The translations under genes and the position numbers were made by a program. From Bacteroidota bacterium (GTDB taxonomy: Bacteria > Bacteroidota > Bacteroidia > AKYH767-A > 2013-40CM-41-45), in NCBI GenBank assembly GCA_016708785.1, contig JADJFC010000003.1, positions 186,001 through 250,000 on the forward strand: DNA of 64,000 nucleotides, written 5' to 3'. Shown here one piece after another: positions 26,460 through 36,527 of this stretch. The stretch's first letter is position 1. Each line of letters opens with the position of its first letter. The notes beneath the pieces are model-generated. The model did not search any database. It was not told the origin of the DNA and worked only from the letters and a program-made list of their open reading frames with translations.

Positions 26460-27300
26460 GTTAATTTCCGGAAATACGGTTTGGGCTAAAGCCCAAGGTT
26501 GATGTTTGCCTTCCCCGTCAGCTAAAGCATAATGTTATTTAGTTAAGGTGAATGATGGCTTCGTTGTCAATTTATAGATTATCAGGCCCGTTAGGGCCAT
26601 ACTCATTTAGTTAAGGCGAATGATGTATTCGTAATCAACTTGTAGATTACTAGGCCCGTTAGGGCCATACTCTTGGTATCTTCGGGACTCTACAAGTTCG
26701 CTAAGCCCCTTTAGGTGCGCACTCTTTAAACACACAGTTTTTTTGAACAACGAAAGCAAACTGTTTTCACCTTCCCAACAACTTGTCATCAAATATCGTC
26801 CGAAGGACCGTGGGATATCGGTTGTTTAAAAATATATCGTTCGTCAAAATCAACCTCAAAGAGTTGAAGATGTATTTGTGTGTATGTATTTGACATATGA
26901 TTTTTTTCACAATTGTACATCGGGAATGAGTCGCATGCAATCAATATATGCCGGAACTATTATGCAGTTGAATTAATGGACACGTACGTTGTGTTTAAAG
27001 AGTGCGCCCCTAACGGGGCTTGGCTTGCCTGTGTTGTCTCGTGTGACCAAAAGTACGGCCCTAACGGGCCTGCCACTTCTATGTGTATTTGCTAATTTTG
27101 AATTTTTGTGTTTAGCTTAATAACATTGAGCTAAAGCTGACGGTAATAAAAATCTCTATAGGGAAGTTTGTACTAAATTTTATTGCGATGCCTTTAATAA
27201 CGATTGACGATAATTAAAAGGTTGTCAATTTATTGCCGTCAGCTTCAGCTGACGGAATAGGAGGCCGCAGAAAAAATCGGGCTTTAGCCCAAATTGCTTT
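26460..27300. repeat. REP-like repeat field, roughly mirror symmetric
   Basis: About 840 bases without a convincing gene. Two tandem units of ~67 bases (26538-26605, 26606-26672) each end in GGCCCGTTAGGGCCATACTC; GGCCCTAACGGGCC recurs in reverse orientation at 27057-27071. GTGCGCACTCTTTAAACAC (26715-26733) faces GTGTTTAAAGAGTGCGC (26990-27006). TTGGGCTAAAGCCCAA at 26481 and CGGGCTTTAGCCCAA at 27279 mark the outer edges, with CAGCTGACGG-type dyads inside. Short frames crossing it are chance. Confidence 0.75.
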
Positions 27301-27395
27301 CGAAGGAGCTCATGAACATGACAAATCTCCCCAAAAATCTGATTTGCATCATATCCCACATGCCTTCACATTTTTACTTTTAAAAAAAAGCTGTT

Positions 27396-30300
27396 ATGTC
27401 TGAGGTATTAAAAGTGATGGATGGTAACGAAGCCGTTGCTCACGTTGCATATAAAACAAATGGTGTTTGTGCTATTTATCCAATTACGCCATCATCTACG
27501 ATGGGCGAATTTTGTGATGAATGGTCGTCGAAAGGAAAATTAAACATCTGGGGTGAAATACCGCGCATACAAGAAATGCAAAGTGAAGGTGGAGCAGCCG
27601 GAGCTATTCATGGTTCATTAGTTGGCGGAGCATTATCAACTTCTTTCACTTCATCGCAGGGATTGTTACTAATGATTCCTGATATGTTCAAAATTGCAGG
27701 TGAACTTACTCCATTCGTATTGCATGTTGCTGCACGAACAATTGCAACCCATGCCCTTTCAATTTTTGGTGATCATTCGGATGTTATGGCAGTTCGCTCA
27801 ACAGGATTTGCAGTGTTGTTTGCAAGCAATGTTCAGGAAGCGATGGATTTTGCATTGATCACTCAAGCGTCTACTTTGAAATCACGAATACCTTTTATAA
27901 ATGCTTTCGATGGATTCAGAACGTCACATGAACTATCTAAAGTTTCTGTTGTCACAGATGAAACAATTCGTTCAATGATCGATGAAGCAGATGTAAATGC
28001 ACATCGCAGTCGTAGTTTGTCACCATCTCATCCATCGTTGAAAGGAACAGCGCAAAATCCGGATGTGTTTTTCCAGAATCGTGAAGCATGTAATAAATTC
28101 TATTCAAATACTCCTGACATCGTAAAGGAGAGAATGAAAAAGTTTGCATCACTAACCGGTCGTAATTATTCTCTTTTCCAATACAACGGGAATCCTGAAG
28201 CTGAAAAAGTAATTATCATTATGGGTTCAGGAGCAGGGGCAGTGGAAGAAACATCTCAATACCTAAATAGTAAAGGCGAAAAGCTTGGTTATGTAATCGT
28301 TCACTTGTTCAGACCGTTTTCAGTTGCCGATTTTATTGATGCAATTCCGGCGACTGCAAAATATATCACAGTACTTGATCGCACCAAAGAACCGGGAGCG
28401 ATAGGAGAGCCACTGTATCAGGACGTAGTTACTGCAATAGCGGAAAACTTTGCTGGAAATAATCCACATTTTGCAAAAATGCCAAAAATCAATGGTGGCC
28501 GTTATGGATTGTCCTCAAAAGAGTTTACTCCTGCAATGGTGAAAGCGATCTACGATGAAATGGGAAAGCCTGAACCAAAGAATCATTTCACCGTTGGGAT
28601 CAATGACGATGTAACTCATAAAAGTCTTGAATACGATAAAAAATTTGCTCCTGAAAACATTCATGAATTTCAAGGATTATTCTATGGATTAGGCGCAGAC
28701 GGAACAGTAAGCGCAAATAAAAACTCTATTAAGATTATTGGAGAGTCAACTGATTATTTTGTTCAAGGATACTTTGTTTATGATTCCAAGAAATCAGGCT
28801 CATCGACAGTTTCACATTTGAGATTCGGACATCATCCAATTCAATCTACATATTTGATCAATGATGCGAACTTCATTGCTTGTCATCAATTCAACTTTGT
28901 ACATAAACTTGATATGCTTAAGAATGCAGCTGATGGCTGTTCTTTTCTTTTGAATGCGCCATTCAATGAAACAGAAGTTTGGGAACAAATGCCTGTAAAT
29001 ATGCAAAAGCAGATCATCGAAAAGAAAATAAAATTTTATGTTGTTGATGCAACACGCGTAGCTCGGGAAGCCGGTTTAGGTTCGCGCATCAATACAATTC
29101 TTCAAACTTGTTTCTTTGCAATTTCAGACATCATTCCAAAAGAGGAAGCTGTTACCAAAATTAAAGACGCTCTTGCAAAAACATATGCTTCAAAAGGAGA
29201 AGCCGTTATTAATAAGAACTATGCTGCAATTGATAAAGCACTAGAGAACTTAAAGATTGTCTCATATCCTTCTAGTTCAAGCGATAAGCAGGAAGAAAAG
29301 TTCTCAATGAGTGCCGATGCGCCGGAATTTACAAAGAATGTTCTCCAAATGATTCTTTCCGGTAATGGCGATGAACTTCCTGTGAGTGCATTCCCTGTTG
29401 ATGGAGCATATCCGACAGCCACTACAAAATGGGAAAAAAGAAATATTGCTGCAGTTGTTCCCGTTTGGGATGAAGAACTGTGTACACAATGCAATAAGTG
29501 TGTGATCATTTGTCCACATGCAGCTATTCGTGCAAAAATTTATGACAAAGAATTATTAAGCAACTCACCGCAAGGATTCAAACATGTTGCTCCAATTGGT
29601 AAAGAATTCAATAAGGAAACCGAAGTGTACACTTTACAGGTAGCTGTTGAAGATTGTACCGGTTGTAATTTATGCATTGAAGTGTGTCCTATTGAAAGCA
29701 AAGAGCATGCTGGGGTGAAAGCAATTAATATGCATGATCAAGTATCACTTGTTGAACATGAACGCAAAAATTGGGAGTTCTTTTTTGATCTGCCGGAGAT
29801 TAATCGCGAACGTGTGAATATGACTAGTGTGAAAAGTACTCAATTTCTTCAACCATTATTTGAATTTTCAAGTGCTTGTTCCGGTTGCGGCGAGACTCCT
29901 TATTTAAAAGTACTCACTCAATTGTTTGGTGAACGAATGGTTGTCGCAAATGCTACCGGATGTTCATCAATTTACGGCGCTAATCTTCCTACAACTCCAT
30001 GGTCTCAGAATAAAGATGGTTATGGCCCTGCTTGGGCAAATTCACTTTTTGAAGACAATGCTGAATTTGGATTGGGAATTAAACTGGCTTTCGACCAAAG
30101 ACGAGATGCAGCTTTGATGCTCATGAAAAAGATGAGTAGTGATATTGGCGATACACTTGTTGAAAACATCATTACCAACGATGAGTCAAATGAGCACGGA
30201 ATTAAATTGCAACATGAATACATCAATGAATTGAATAAAAAATTAGTTGATCTCAATTCGGATGAATCGAAACGATTGATGATCCTCTCCGAAAATCTTG

Positions 30301-30941
30301 TGAAGAAATCAGTTTGGATAATTGGCGGTGATGGTTGGGCTTATGATATCGGTTATGGAGGATTGGATCATGTTCTGTCCACTGGCGAAAAAGTAAATAT
30401 TCTTGTATTGGATACTGAAGTGTATTCAAATACCGGCGGCCAGACTTCTAAGTCTACACCAATAGGCGCTATCGCTAAATATTCTGCTTCCGGAAAAAAA
30501 TCGATGAAGAAAAATTTGGGACAGATCGCTATCACAAATGGAAATGTTTATGTCGCTCAGATCGCATTGGGCGCTAACGACACTCAGGCTTTGCGTGCTA
30601 TCAAAGAAGCGGAGGCTTATCCCGGAACTTCCTTGATCATTGCCTACAGCCATTGTATAGCGCATGGTTTTGATCTTGGCCATGGAGCGGAGCAACAAAG
30701 CAATGCTGTTAAATCAGGCTACTGGCCGTTATTCAGATTCAACCCATTGAATCCTCATGGCAAACGTTTTACGCTCGATTCAAAAGAGCCAACACTTGCA
30801 CTGAAAGATTATATGTACAAAGAAGGTCGTTACAGCGTTTTGCAACGTCAAAATCCTGAGATGGCTGAAGAGCTACTACACAAAGCAGAAGAATTTGTCC
30901 GTGAGAAATGGGACTCATTAAAAATATTAACCACAATCTAA
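27396..30941 (+). CDS. nifJ: Pyruvate:ferredoxin (flavodoxin) oxidoreductase
   Basis: 1181 residues, the length of single-chain PFOR. It interconverts pyruvate and acetyl-CoA + CO2 using thiamine diphosphate and three 4Fe-4S clusters. Domain order: N-terminal pyruvate-binding domain (MDGNEAVAHVAYKTNGVCAIYPITPSSTMGE), domain II, the CoA-related middle domain, then a 2x4Fe-4S ferredoxin domain (CTQCNKCVIICPHA; CTGCNLCIEVCPI) and the thiamine-binding domain (CSGCGETPYLK; ATGCSSIYGANLPTTPW; GDGWAYDIGYGGLDH). It suggests fermentative or microaerobic carbon metabolism. The next small gene follows after 12 bases. Confidence 0.97.
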   Translation: MSEVLKVMDGNEAVAHVAYKTNGVCAIYPITPSSTMGEFCDEWSSKGKLNIWGEIPRIQEMQSEGGAAGAIHGSLVGGALSTSFTSSQGLLLMIPDMFKIAGELTPFVLHVAARTIATHALSIFGDHSDVMAVRSTGFAVLFASNVQEAMDFALITQASTLKSRIPFINAFDGFRTSHELSKVSVVTDETIRSMIDEADVNAHRSRSLSPSHPSLKGTAQNPDVFFQNREACNKFYSNTPDIVKERMKKFASLTGRNYSLFQYNGNPEAEKVIIIMGSGAGAVEETSQYLNSKGEKLGYVIVHLFRPFSVADFIDAIPATAKYITVLDRTKEPGAIGEPLYQDVVTAIAENFAGNNPHFAKMPKINGGRYGLSSKEFTPAMVKAIYDEMGKPEPKNHFTVGINDDVTHKSLEYDKKFAPENIHEFQGLFYGLGADGTVSANKNSIKIIGESTDYFVQGYFVYDSKKSGSSTVSHLRFGHHPIQSTYLINDANFIACHQFNFVHKLDMLKNAADGCSFLLNAPFNETEVWEQMPVNMQKQIIEKKIKFYVVDATRVAREAGLGSRINTILQTCFFAISDIIPKEEAVTKIKDALAKTYASKGEAVINKNYAAIDKALENLKIVSYPSSSSDKQEEKFSMSADAPEFTKNVLQMILSGNGDELPVSAFPVDGAYPTATTKWEKRNIAAVVPVWDEELCTQCNKCVIICPHAAIRAKIYDKELLSNSPQGFKHVAPIGKEFNKETEVYTLQVAVEDCTGCNLCIEVCPIESKEHAGVKAINMHDQVSLVEHERKNWEFFFDLPEINRERVNMTSVKSTQFLQPLFEFSSACSGCGETPYLKVLTQLFGERMVVANATGCSSIYGANLPTTPWSQNKDGYGPAWANSLFEDNAEFGLGIKLAFDQRRDAALMLMKKMSSDIGDTLVENIITNDESNEHGIKLQHEYINELNKKLVDLNSDESKRLMILSENLVKKSVWIIGGDGWAYDIGYGGLDHVLSTGEKVNILVLDTEVYSNTGGQTSKSTPIGAIAKYSASGKKSMKKNLGQIAITNGNVYVAQIALGANDTQALRAIKEAEAYPGTSLIIAYSHCIAHGFDLGHGAEQQSNAVKSGYWPLFRFNPLNPHGKRFTLDSKEPTLALKDYMYKEGRYSVLQRQNPEMAEELLHKAEEFVREKWDSLKILTTI

Positions 30942-30953
30942 AAAACGAATGTC

Positions 30954-31343
30954 ATGAAGCCAATCAATCAAGAGCTAGTTGATAGTGTCAATGGTACTTA
31001 TCAGATGATTACAGATGAGCTGTCAAAGCCGCAAGATGATGTTGTTGAGTTTTCGGTTTGTATTGCAACGAAAACTGCAATTCGAAATGTTTTGAAATTG
31101 TATCTTGAAAACAAAGATGTAGATACAAGCCAGACAAGAAACATCGATGATCTTGTGCAACTCTCATTAAAGCAAAATGATAAATTCAATAGCTTTGATT
31201 TCGCTTCTCTGAATTGCCGGTGTGAACACACCGAAGACCATTCTATGTCGTATTGCCTCGGGGAAGAAAAAATTAATTCCTGTTACCGATTGTTAGTAGA
31301 GGTGAAGGACTTTGTATACGATGAGTTGAAAGTACGTTCTTGA
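30954..31343 (+). CDS. Small HEPN-like protein downstream of nifJ
   Basis: 129 residues, not assigned to a named family with confidence. It is predicted mostly helical: the alternation ATKTAIRNVLKLYLENKDVDTSQTRNIDDLVQLSLKQ and YCLGEEKINSCYRLLVEVKDFVYDEL resembles HEPN-fold proteins, but the RNase motif RxxxxH is not visible. It has four cysteines (NCRCEH; YCLG; NSC). Only 12 bases separate it from nifJ, so the two are likely cotranscribed and it may serve PFOR. Confidence 0.6.
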   Translation: MKPINQELVDSVNGTYQMITDELSKPQDDVVEFSVCIATKTAIRNVLKLYLENKDVDTSQTRNIDDLVQLSLKQNDKFNSFDFASLNCRCEHTEDHSMSYCLGEEKINSCYRLLVEVKDFVYDELKVRS

Positions 31344-31435
31344 ATTAATAATGAATAATTAATGGGTCGTAGGAAAGTCCTTGACCACGACAGTCGTTCA
31401 TTATTCATTTTTGATAATTAATTTATAATTATCAA

Positions 31436-33427
31436 CTACCGAAGTATGTCTATACCGAGCGCCTTACTCAACTCCATCTTGATCCCCTCCAACTTCATAT
31501 GACGCTCAATTAAAGCAGTACAGTCATCTCCTCGCTCATGCGCTTCTTTGATCAGCCGTTGATTCTCTTCAATCATTTTTTGGATCTTGCGATTTTTTAA
31601 ATGGATGACGGCATTCTCAACAGCTTCTTTTAAAACACTTTCTTCTTCAGGCACAATAATTTTGTGCATCGTACCCCAGTTTTCACTAAGGAAATAACGT
31701 GGACTTAGTAACTCAACAGCCATACCGCTGAAATCCGGGTTTTCGGAATTGAGAAAGACCTGGGGATCAACAGTGTCCTGTTCAACTAATAACTCAGTGT
31801 ATTTTTTCAGAAAACTATTATAAACACGATGCTCAAATGTGATCTCATCGGTATTGATCTCTTCTACGATGTATCGGAAAACTTTTACTGCAACAACCTG
31901 GATTTTCTTTTGCTCAGGTGTCGTTTCATCTTCGACTTCCATATCAAAATGCAGATCGTGGTTTCCGAAATTTAACAGCAATCTTATAATATTTTTCTCC
32001 TGCGATTCTGTTGTTAAACCTTCATCTTTTTGTGCCTGCTGAAAAAGAATGTCAGGCATCAATTCTTCTACATCATTTCCCGGAACATCTTTCTTCAGTT
32101 GCTGCTTCCGGCTTTTATTCATTTCCGCAATCAACACCTGCTCTTCAATATCCATCATGGCACTGCTCTGCTTGATGTAAACTGAGCGTGTGATCGGATC
32201 AGGAATCTTTGAGATCGTTTCAACAATGTCACGAATCAATCCTGCCTTACGAATTGGATCGTTGGCGACCTCACTTAAAAGCAAATTCGTTTTGAAAACG
32301 ATAAAGTCTTTCGCATTTTCCTGAATAAAGGTTGCTGTAGCACCTCCGCCATGTTTTCTGCTATAGGAATCCGGATCGTCGCCATCAGGAAATAAAGCGA
32401 CTTTTACATTCAACCCTTCTTCAAGAATCAAATCTATTCCACGAAGCGAGGCTTTTATACCTGCTGCATCTCCATCATAAAGTACAGTGATGTTCTTTGT
32501 ATATCTTCCGATCAAACGGATCTGCTCAACTGTCAATGATGTTCCTGATGATGCAACAACATTTTCAATTCCGCTTTGATGTAAGGAGATCACATCGGTA
32601 TAGCCTTCTACTAAATAACAATTGTCTTTTTGTACGATCGCTTTTTTAGCGAAGAAAATTCCGTAGAGCGATTTACTCTTGAAATAAATATCAGACTCCG
32701 GCGAATTAACATACTTCGCTGCTTTATCATCTTTCTTTAAGATCCTTCCACCAAATGCAATTATTCTTCCACTCAGATTGTGAATGGGAAACATTACTCT
32801 TCCTCTAAAGCGATCTATTAATTTTTCATTGCCCGTGATTACTTCACCATCTTTCTGCCGTGGATATCCTAGTCCGGTCTTTATAATGAACTCTGATTTA
32901 TATCCATTCTTGATCGCATGTTCAGAGAACGCTGACCAGTCAGCTAAACTGTAACCCAGCTCAAACTTGCGAATCGTTTCGTCGCTAAATCCTCGTTCAT
33001 GAAAATAGGAGAGACCAATCGCTTTTCCTTCTTCATTGTCGAAAAGATTTTCCGCAAAAGTTTTTGATGCAAATGAATTTAATATGTAAAGACTTTCACG
33101 TTCATCCCGTAATTCTATTTCCTTCGGATCAGGAACGCTTTCTTCAATTTCAATGCTGTATTTTTTTGCTAAAAATTTCAGCGCTTCAGGATAAGTGTAA
33201 TGTTCCAACTCCATGATGAAGTTGACGGCATTGCCACCTTTACCACAGCCAAAACACTTGTAAATATTTCGTACAGGATTTACATTGAAAGAAGGTGTCT
33301 TCTCATTGTGAAATGGGCATAAGCCCAGATAATTCACACCACGCTTTTTTAATTGCACAAAATCGCCAACCACGTCCTCTATTCGGACGGTCTCGAAAAT
33401 TCTGTCAATTGTTTCTTTCGTAATCAT
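31436..33427 (-). CDS. dnaG: DNA primase
   Basis: 663 residues. Makes RNA primers at the replication fork with DnaB. The N-terminal CHC2 zinc finger is CPFHNEKTPSFNVNP ... YKCFGCGKGG; the catalytic N-domain follows (YFHERGFSDETI; GYSLADW; RFRGRVMFPIHNLSGRIIAFGGR), then the TOPRIM domain with the Glu in LVEGYTDVISLHQSG and the YDGDAAGIKASLRG aspartates. The C-terminal helicase-binding region is divergent, as usual. It starts 23 bases inside the upstream hydrolase gene and is last in the leftward group. Confidence 0.97.
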   Translation of the reverse strand: MITKETIDRIFETVRIEDVVGDFVQLKKRGVNYLGLCPFHNEKTPSFNVNPVRNIYKCFGCGKGGNAVNFIMELEHYTYPEALKFLAKKYSIEIEESVPDPKEIELRDERESLYILNSFASKTFAENLFDNEEGKAIGLSYFHERGFSDETIRKFELGYSLADWSAFSEHAIKNGYKSEFIIKTGLGYPRQKDGEVITGNEKLIDRFRGRVMFPIHNLSGRIIAFGGRILKKDDKAAKYVNSPESDIYFKSKSLYGIFFAKKAIVQKDNCYLVEGYTDVISLHQSGIENVVASSGTSLTVEQIRLIGRYTKNITVLYDGDAAGIKASLRGIDLILEEGLNVKVALFPDGDDPDSYSRKHGGGATATFIQENAKDFIVFKTNLLLSEVANDPIRKAGLIRDIVETISKIPDPITRSVYIKQSSAMMDIEEQVLIAEMNKSRKQQLKKDVPGNDVEELMPDILFQQAQKDEGLTTESQEKNIIRLLLNFGNHDLHFDMEVEDETTPEQKKIQVVAVKVFRYIVEEINTDEITFEHRVYNSFLKKYTELLVEQDTVDPQVFLNSENPDFSGMAVELLSPRYFLSENWGTMHKIIVPEEESVLKEAVENAVIHLKNRKIQKMIEENQRLIKEAHERGDDCTALIERHMKLEGIKMELSKALGIDILR

Positions 33428-34400
33428 TGAAAGCTAATTTTTTATAGCGTGTTTTTTTTGGTTCTCTAGGCAGAACCGTATTTATGAAATTGGAAATTCG
33501 GTTGTAATACTTTTCACCGCCAACCAAAGCAATATTGTTATGGTCAGCTTTCTTGACCAAAAATAAGTCTTTTTTCTGCGAAGCCGAAGCTAAAAAGATC
33601 TGAAGTGTCTCTGAGGTGAAAACTTCATCGTCGTCGCTGGCAGTAATGAAAAGGATAGGAAGCTCGTTGAAAGCCGCTATTTTAGTGAGGTCCAGGTCAC
33701 TAACGGGGTATTCAAGCAGTTTTTCAACTTTTTTCCTGAAAATCGGATACCAGAGATACTTCATATTTCCCCATTTTTTATAGGAGTACCGACTCAAATA
33801 GGTGTCGAGGTTGTTAAATGGACTCTGTAAAACAATGGCATCGCAACGACCATCAAAAACAGCTGATTGCATGGCAATGGCTGAACCGATGCCCATACCA
33901 AAGAGAACAATATGTTTTGTTTCAAGGAAAGTAAGCAGTGTGTCTGTGATCAATTTCATATCGCCAACTGCCGGCATTCCAATCGTAAAAATTTCACCGC
34001 CACTTTCACCATGTGCACGCAAATCAAAAATGCAAACATGCATTCCCCGATCGTGAAGTTGCTTGATCTGGTCAAGCATCATCAATTTGCTTTGGTTCAG
34101 ATCATGGATGATTAGTATGGTATTAGCCGGAGTATCAGTGGTTGGAATGTACCACCCTTTCAATAGTTCTCCACTGGCTGTTTTTAAAGAAAGTTCTGAG
34201 TAGTCAAGTCCTACATCTGATGGACGCATCAGATTTGTATCTATTGCACTGTTTTCAATTGAATGAAATCGAATATAGGTTGAATCTATTCTTGTCGGAT
34301 AAATAAAATTTCCGGTGATCAATGTTGGTGCAACATTGATGAATGCTGCAATGAGAATCAAGAAAGCTGCAATTAAAAAAAAGAATTTGTTTAAATTCAT
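33405..34400 (-). CDS. Membrane-anchored alpha/beta-hydrolase-fold protein lacking the usual nucleophile
   Basis: 331 residues. An N-terminal helix (FFFLIAAFLILIAAFI) can anchor it in the membrane. The body resembles S9/BAAT-like alpha/beta hydrolases: ILIIHDLNQSKLMMLDQIKQLHDRG, VCIFDLRAHGESGG, then the elbow VLFGMGIGSAIAMQS, and later ILFITASDDDEVF and KADHNN carrying the usual Asp and His. The elbow reads GMGIG, where catalytic members have GxSxG, so the nucleophile Ser is replaced by Gly. Two bases separate it from the polyprenyl synthase gene; its 3' end overlaps dnaG. Confidence 0.8.
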   Translation of the reverse strand: MNLNKFFFLIAAFLILIAAFINVAPTLITGNFIYPTRIDSTYIRFHSIENSAIDTNLMRPSDVGLDYSELSLKTASGELLKGWYIPTTDTPANTILIIHDLNQSKLMMLDQIKQLHDRGMHVCIFDLRAHGESGGEIFTIGMPAVGDMKLITDTLLTFLETKHIVLFGMGIGSAIAMQSAVFDGRCDAIVLQSPFNNLDTYLSRYSYKKWGNMKYLWYPIFRKKVEKLLEYPVSDLDLTKIAAFNELPILFITASDDDEVFTSETLQIFLASASQKKDLFLVKKADHNNIALVGGEKYYNRISNFINTVLPREPKKTRYKKLAFNDYERNN

Positions 34401-34402
34401 GA

Positions 34403-35377
34403 CTAGTGATTTCTCTCTGTAGTATATTTTACAAGCTCTCGTAACGAGTTCTTGAAGATGGAATCAGGAAATGTATCTAAAATAACAAATGCTTTAGCCT
34501 GATACGCTTTCATTTTTTCAGTCGCATATTCCATACCACCTGATTTTTTCACAAATGCAATTACTTCCTTAACTTTTTTATCTTCTGTATTATGGTTTTT
34601 GATGATGTTCACAATATTTCTCTTTGTACTTCTATCGGCTTGCATCAAAGAATAGATCAATGGTAATGTCATTTTACTTTCTTTGATATCAATTCCTGTT
34701 GGTTTTCCTATTACTCCATCCGGACCGTAATCGAACAGATCATCTTTGATCTGAAAAGCCATACCAATCAATTCTCCGAATTCATGCATTTTTTTTATTT
34801 CCTCGTCGGAAGATCCTGCAGATGCTGCTCCACTGGCACAACAGGATGCGATCAAAGAAGCAGTCTTCTGACGAATGATCTCGTAATAGATCTCTTCATT
34901 AATGTCTAATTTTCTTGCCTTCTCAATCTGAAGTAATTCGCCTTCGCTCATTACACGCACAGCCTCGGAAACAATACTAAGGAAATTGAAATCTTTATGT
35001 TGAACGGAAAGTAATAGTCCTTTGCTCAATAAATAATCGCCTACTAAAACAGCGATCTTATTTTTCCAAAGAGCATTGATAGAAAAAAATCCGCGACGTT
35101 CGTTCGAATCATCAACCACATCGTCATGCACCAATGTTGCTGTATGGAGTAATTCGATCAATGTAGCAGCGCGATGTGTTGTTTCATTGATACCTCCGCA
35201 TAATCCTGCAGATAAAAATACAAACATCGGACGCATCTGTTTTCCTTTGCGTTTAACGATGTAGTGAGTGATGCGATCAAGTAAAGGAACCTGACTTTTC
35301 ATGGAGGCTCTGAATTTGTTTTCAAATTCATCCATCACTGAAGAGATCGGGGCTTTTATTTCGTCGAGTTGCGACAC
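34403..35377 (-). CDS. Polyprenyl diphosphate synthase
   Basis: 324 residues. Trans-prenyltransferase that builds a long isoprenoid chain, probably the side chain of menaquinone. First Asp-rich motif HDDVVDDSNERRG (DDxxD) and second IKDDLFDYG, with the GKQMRPMFVFLSAGLCGG start motif and the GKPTGIDIKESKMTLPLIYSLM helix. Chain length cannot be read reliably. Likely cotranscribed with rlmN (35 bases upstream) and the hydrolase gene. Confidence 0.92.
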   Translation of the reverse strand: MSQLDEIKAPISSVMDEFENKFRASMKSQVPLLDRITHYIVKRKGKQMRPMFVFLSAGLCGGINETTHRAATLIELLHTATLVHDDVVDDSNERRGFFSINALWKNKIAVLVGDYLLSKGLLLSVQHKDFNFLSIVSEAVRVMSEGELLQIEKARKLDINEEIYYEIIRQKTASLIASCCASGAASAGSSDEEIKKMHEFGELIGMAFQIKDDLFDYGPDGVIGKPTGIDIKESKMTLPLIYSLMQADRSTKRNIVNIIKNHNTEDKKVKEVIAFVKKSGGMEYATEKMKAYQAKAFVILDTFPDSIFKNSLRELVKYTTERNH

Positions 35378-35412
35378 AGAATAGTATTTATAATCCTTTG
35401 TAAAAAATGGAT

Positions 35413-36468
35413 CTATTTTTTTAGTTTAACAACAGCATGCTCATTCTTATTTGCCAATTGACCGCATGCAGCATCAATATCTTTTCCTCTTGACCTGCGC
35501 AAATTAACAATGATTCCTCTATCGGCAAGATAAGAATAGAAAACTTTCATTTTATCGTCACTGGTATTTGCGAATTCATTTCCATCGATCTGATTGTATT
35601 CGATCAAATTCACCTTTGCTTTTACTCGTCTGCAAAATGCTTCAAGCTCTTGCGCATCTTTCACCTCATCATTGAATCCATTGAAGACGATGTATTCAAA
35701 CGTCACTCTGCTTCCTGTCTTGTCGCCGAAATGATTCAATGCGTCTGCAAGTGCATCCAATGAATTGCTTTCATTGATTGGCATGATCTTGTTTCTCTTC
35801 TCATCATTCGCAGCATGTAATGAAAGTGCAAGATTGAATTTTACTTCATCATCACCAAGTTTATGGATCATCTTTGCAATACCCGCAGTACTAACTGTAA
35901 TTCGTTTGGGAGCCATGTTCAGCCCATCGCCAGCAGTGATGCGTTCAATGCTTTTCAATACGTTCGTGTAGTTGAGCAACGGTTCTCCCATTCCCATGTA
36001 CACAATATTGCTCAGCGGAATTCCATAGTTCTTTTCCGACTGCTCGCGAATTATTGCAACCTGATCATAGATCTCGTCTGCTGTCAGATTTCTCAATCGC
36101 TCAAGTTTTCCTGTAGCACAGAATTTACAGGTCAGACTGCACCCAACCTGTGAAGAAACACAAGCTGTCATTCTTGTTTCTGTTGGTATCAAAACACCTT
36201 CAACAATGTTTCCATCGTATAATTTGAAAGCATTTTTAATGGTCCGGTCACGACTTACCTGAAAGGTGTCAATTGTCACCGCATTGAGAACAAATGAAGC
36301 CTCTAGCTTTTCCCGAAGGGCCTGCGATAAATTCGTCATTTCCCCGAAACTCCGGGCACTTTTCTTCCACAACCATTCCCACACCTGTTTGGCGCGAAAA
36401 GGCTTTTCTTCATTGGTTGTGAACCAGTTAGTTAGCTCCTCCTGACTTAAATGACGGATGTTCTGCAT
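35413..36468 (-). CDS. rlmN: 23S rRNA (adenine2503-C2)-methyltransferase / tRNA methyltransferase RlmN
   Basis: 351 residues, standard RlmN length. A radical-SAM enzyme that methylates A2503 of 23S rRNA and A37 of some tRNAs. Radical-SAM cluster motif VGCSLTCKFCATGK, with SNIVYMGMGEPLLNY, the resolving-cysteine region near the C-terminus (DIDAACGQL), and the N-terminal helix-hairpin-helix (AKQVWEWLWKKSARSF). It heads the group of four leftward genes ending with dnaG. Confidence 0.96.
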   Translation of the reverse strand: MQNIRHLSQEELTNWFTTNEEKPFRAKQVWEWLWKKSARSFGEMTNLSQALREKLEASFVLNAVTIDTFQVSRDRTIKNAFKLYDGNIVEGVLIPTETRMTACVSSQVGCSLTCKFCATGKLERLRNLTADEIYDQVAIIREQSEKNYGIPLSNIVYMGMGEPLLNYTNVLKSIERITAGDGLNMAPKRITVSTAGIAKMIHKLGDDEVKFNLALSLHAANDEKRNKIMPINESNSLDALADALNHFGDKTGSRVTFEYIVFNGFNDEVKDAQELEAFCRRVKAKVNLIEYNQIDGNEFANTSDDKMKVFYSYLADRGIIVNLRRSRGKDIDAACGQLANKNEHAVVKLKK

Positions 36469-36527
36469 TGGGGGGCGAAGATACGATTTCTTATTTGGTT
36501 CAAAGACTCAAAGGGGGCCAATGTGTT

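Noticed and set aside
26607..27095. 60-61-codon frames before nifJ
   Set aside because: They read across REP-like repeats and have no protein family likeness.
20390..27300. Possible CRISPR arrays in the repeat clusters
   Set aside because: Repeats are short and palindromic, spacing is irregular, and no cas genes are nearby.
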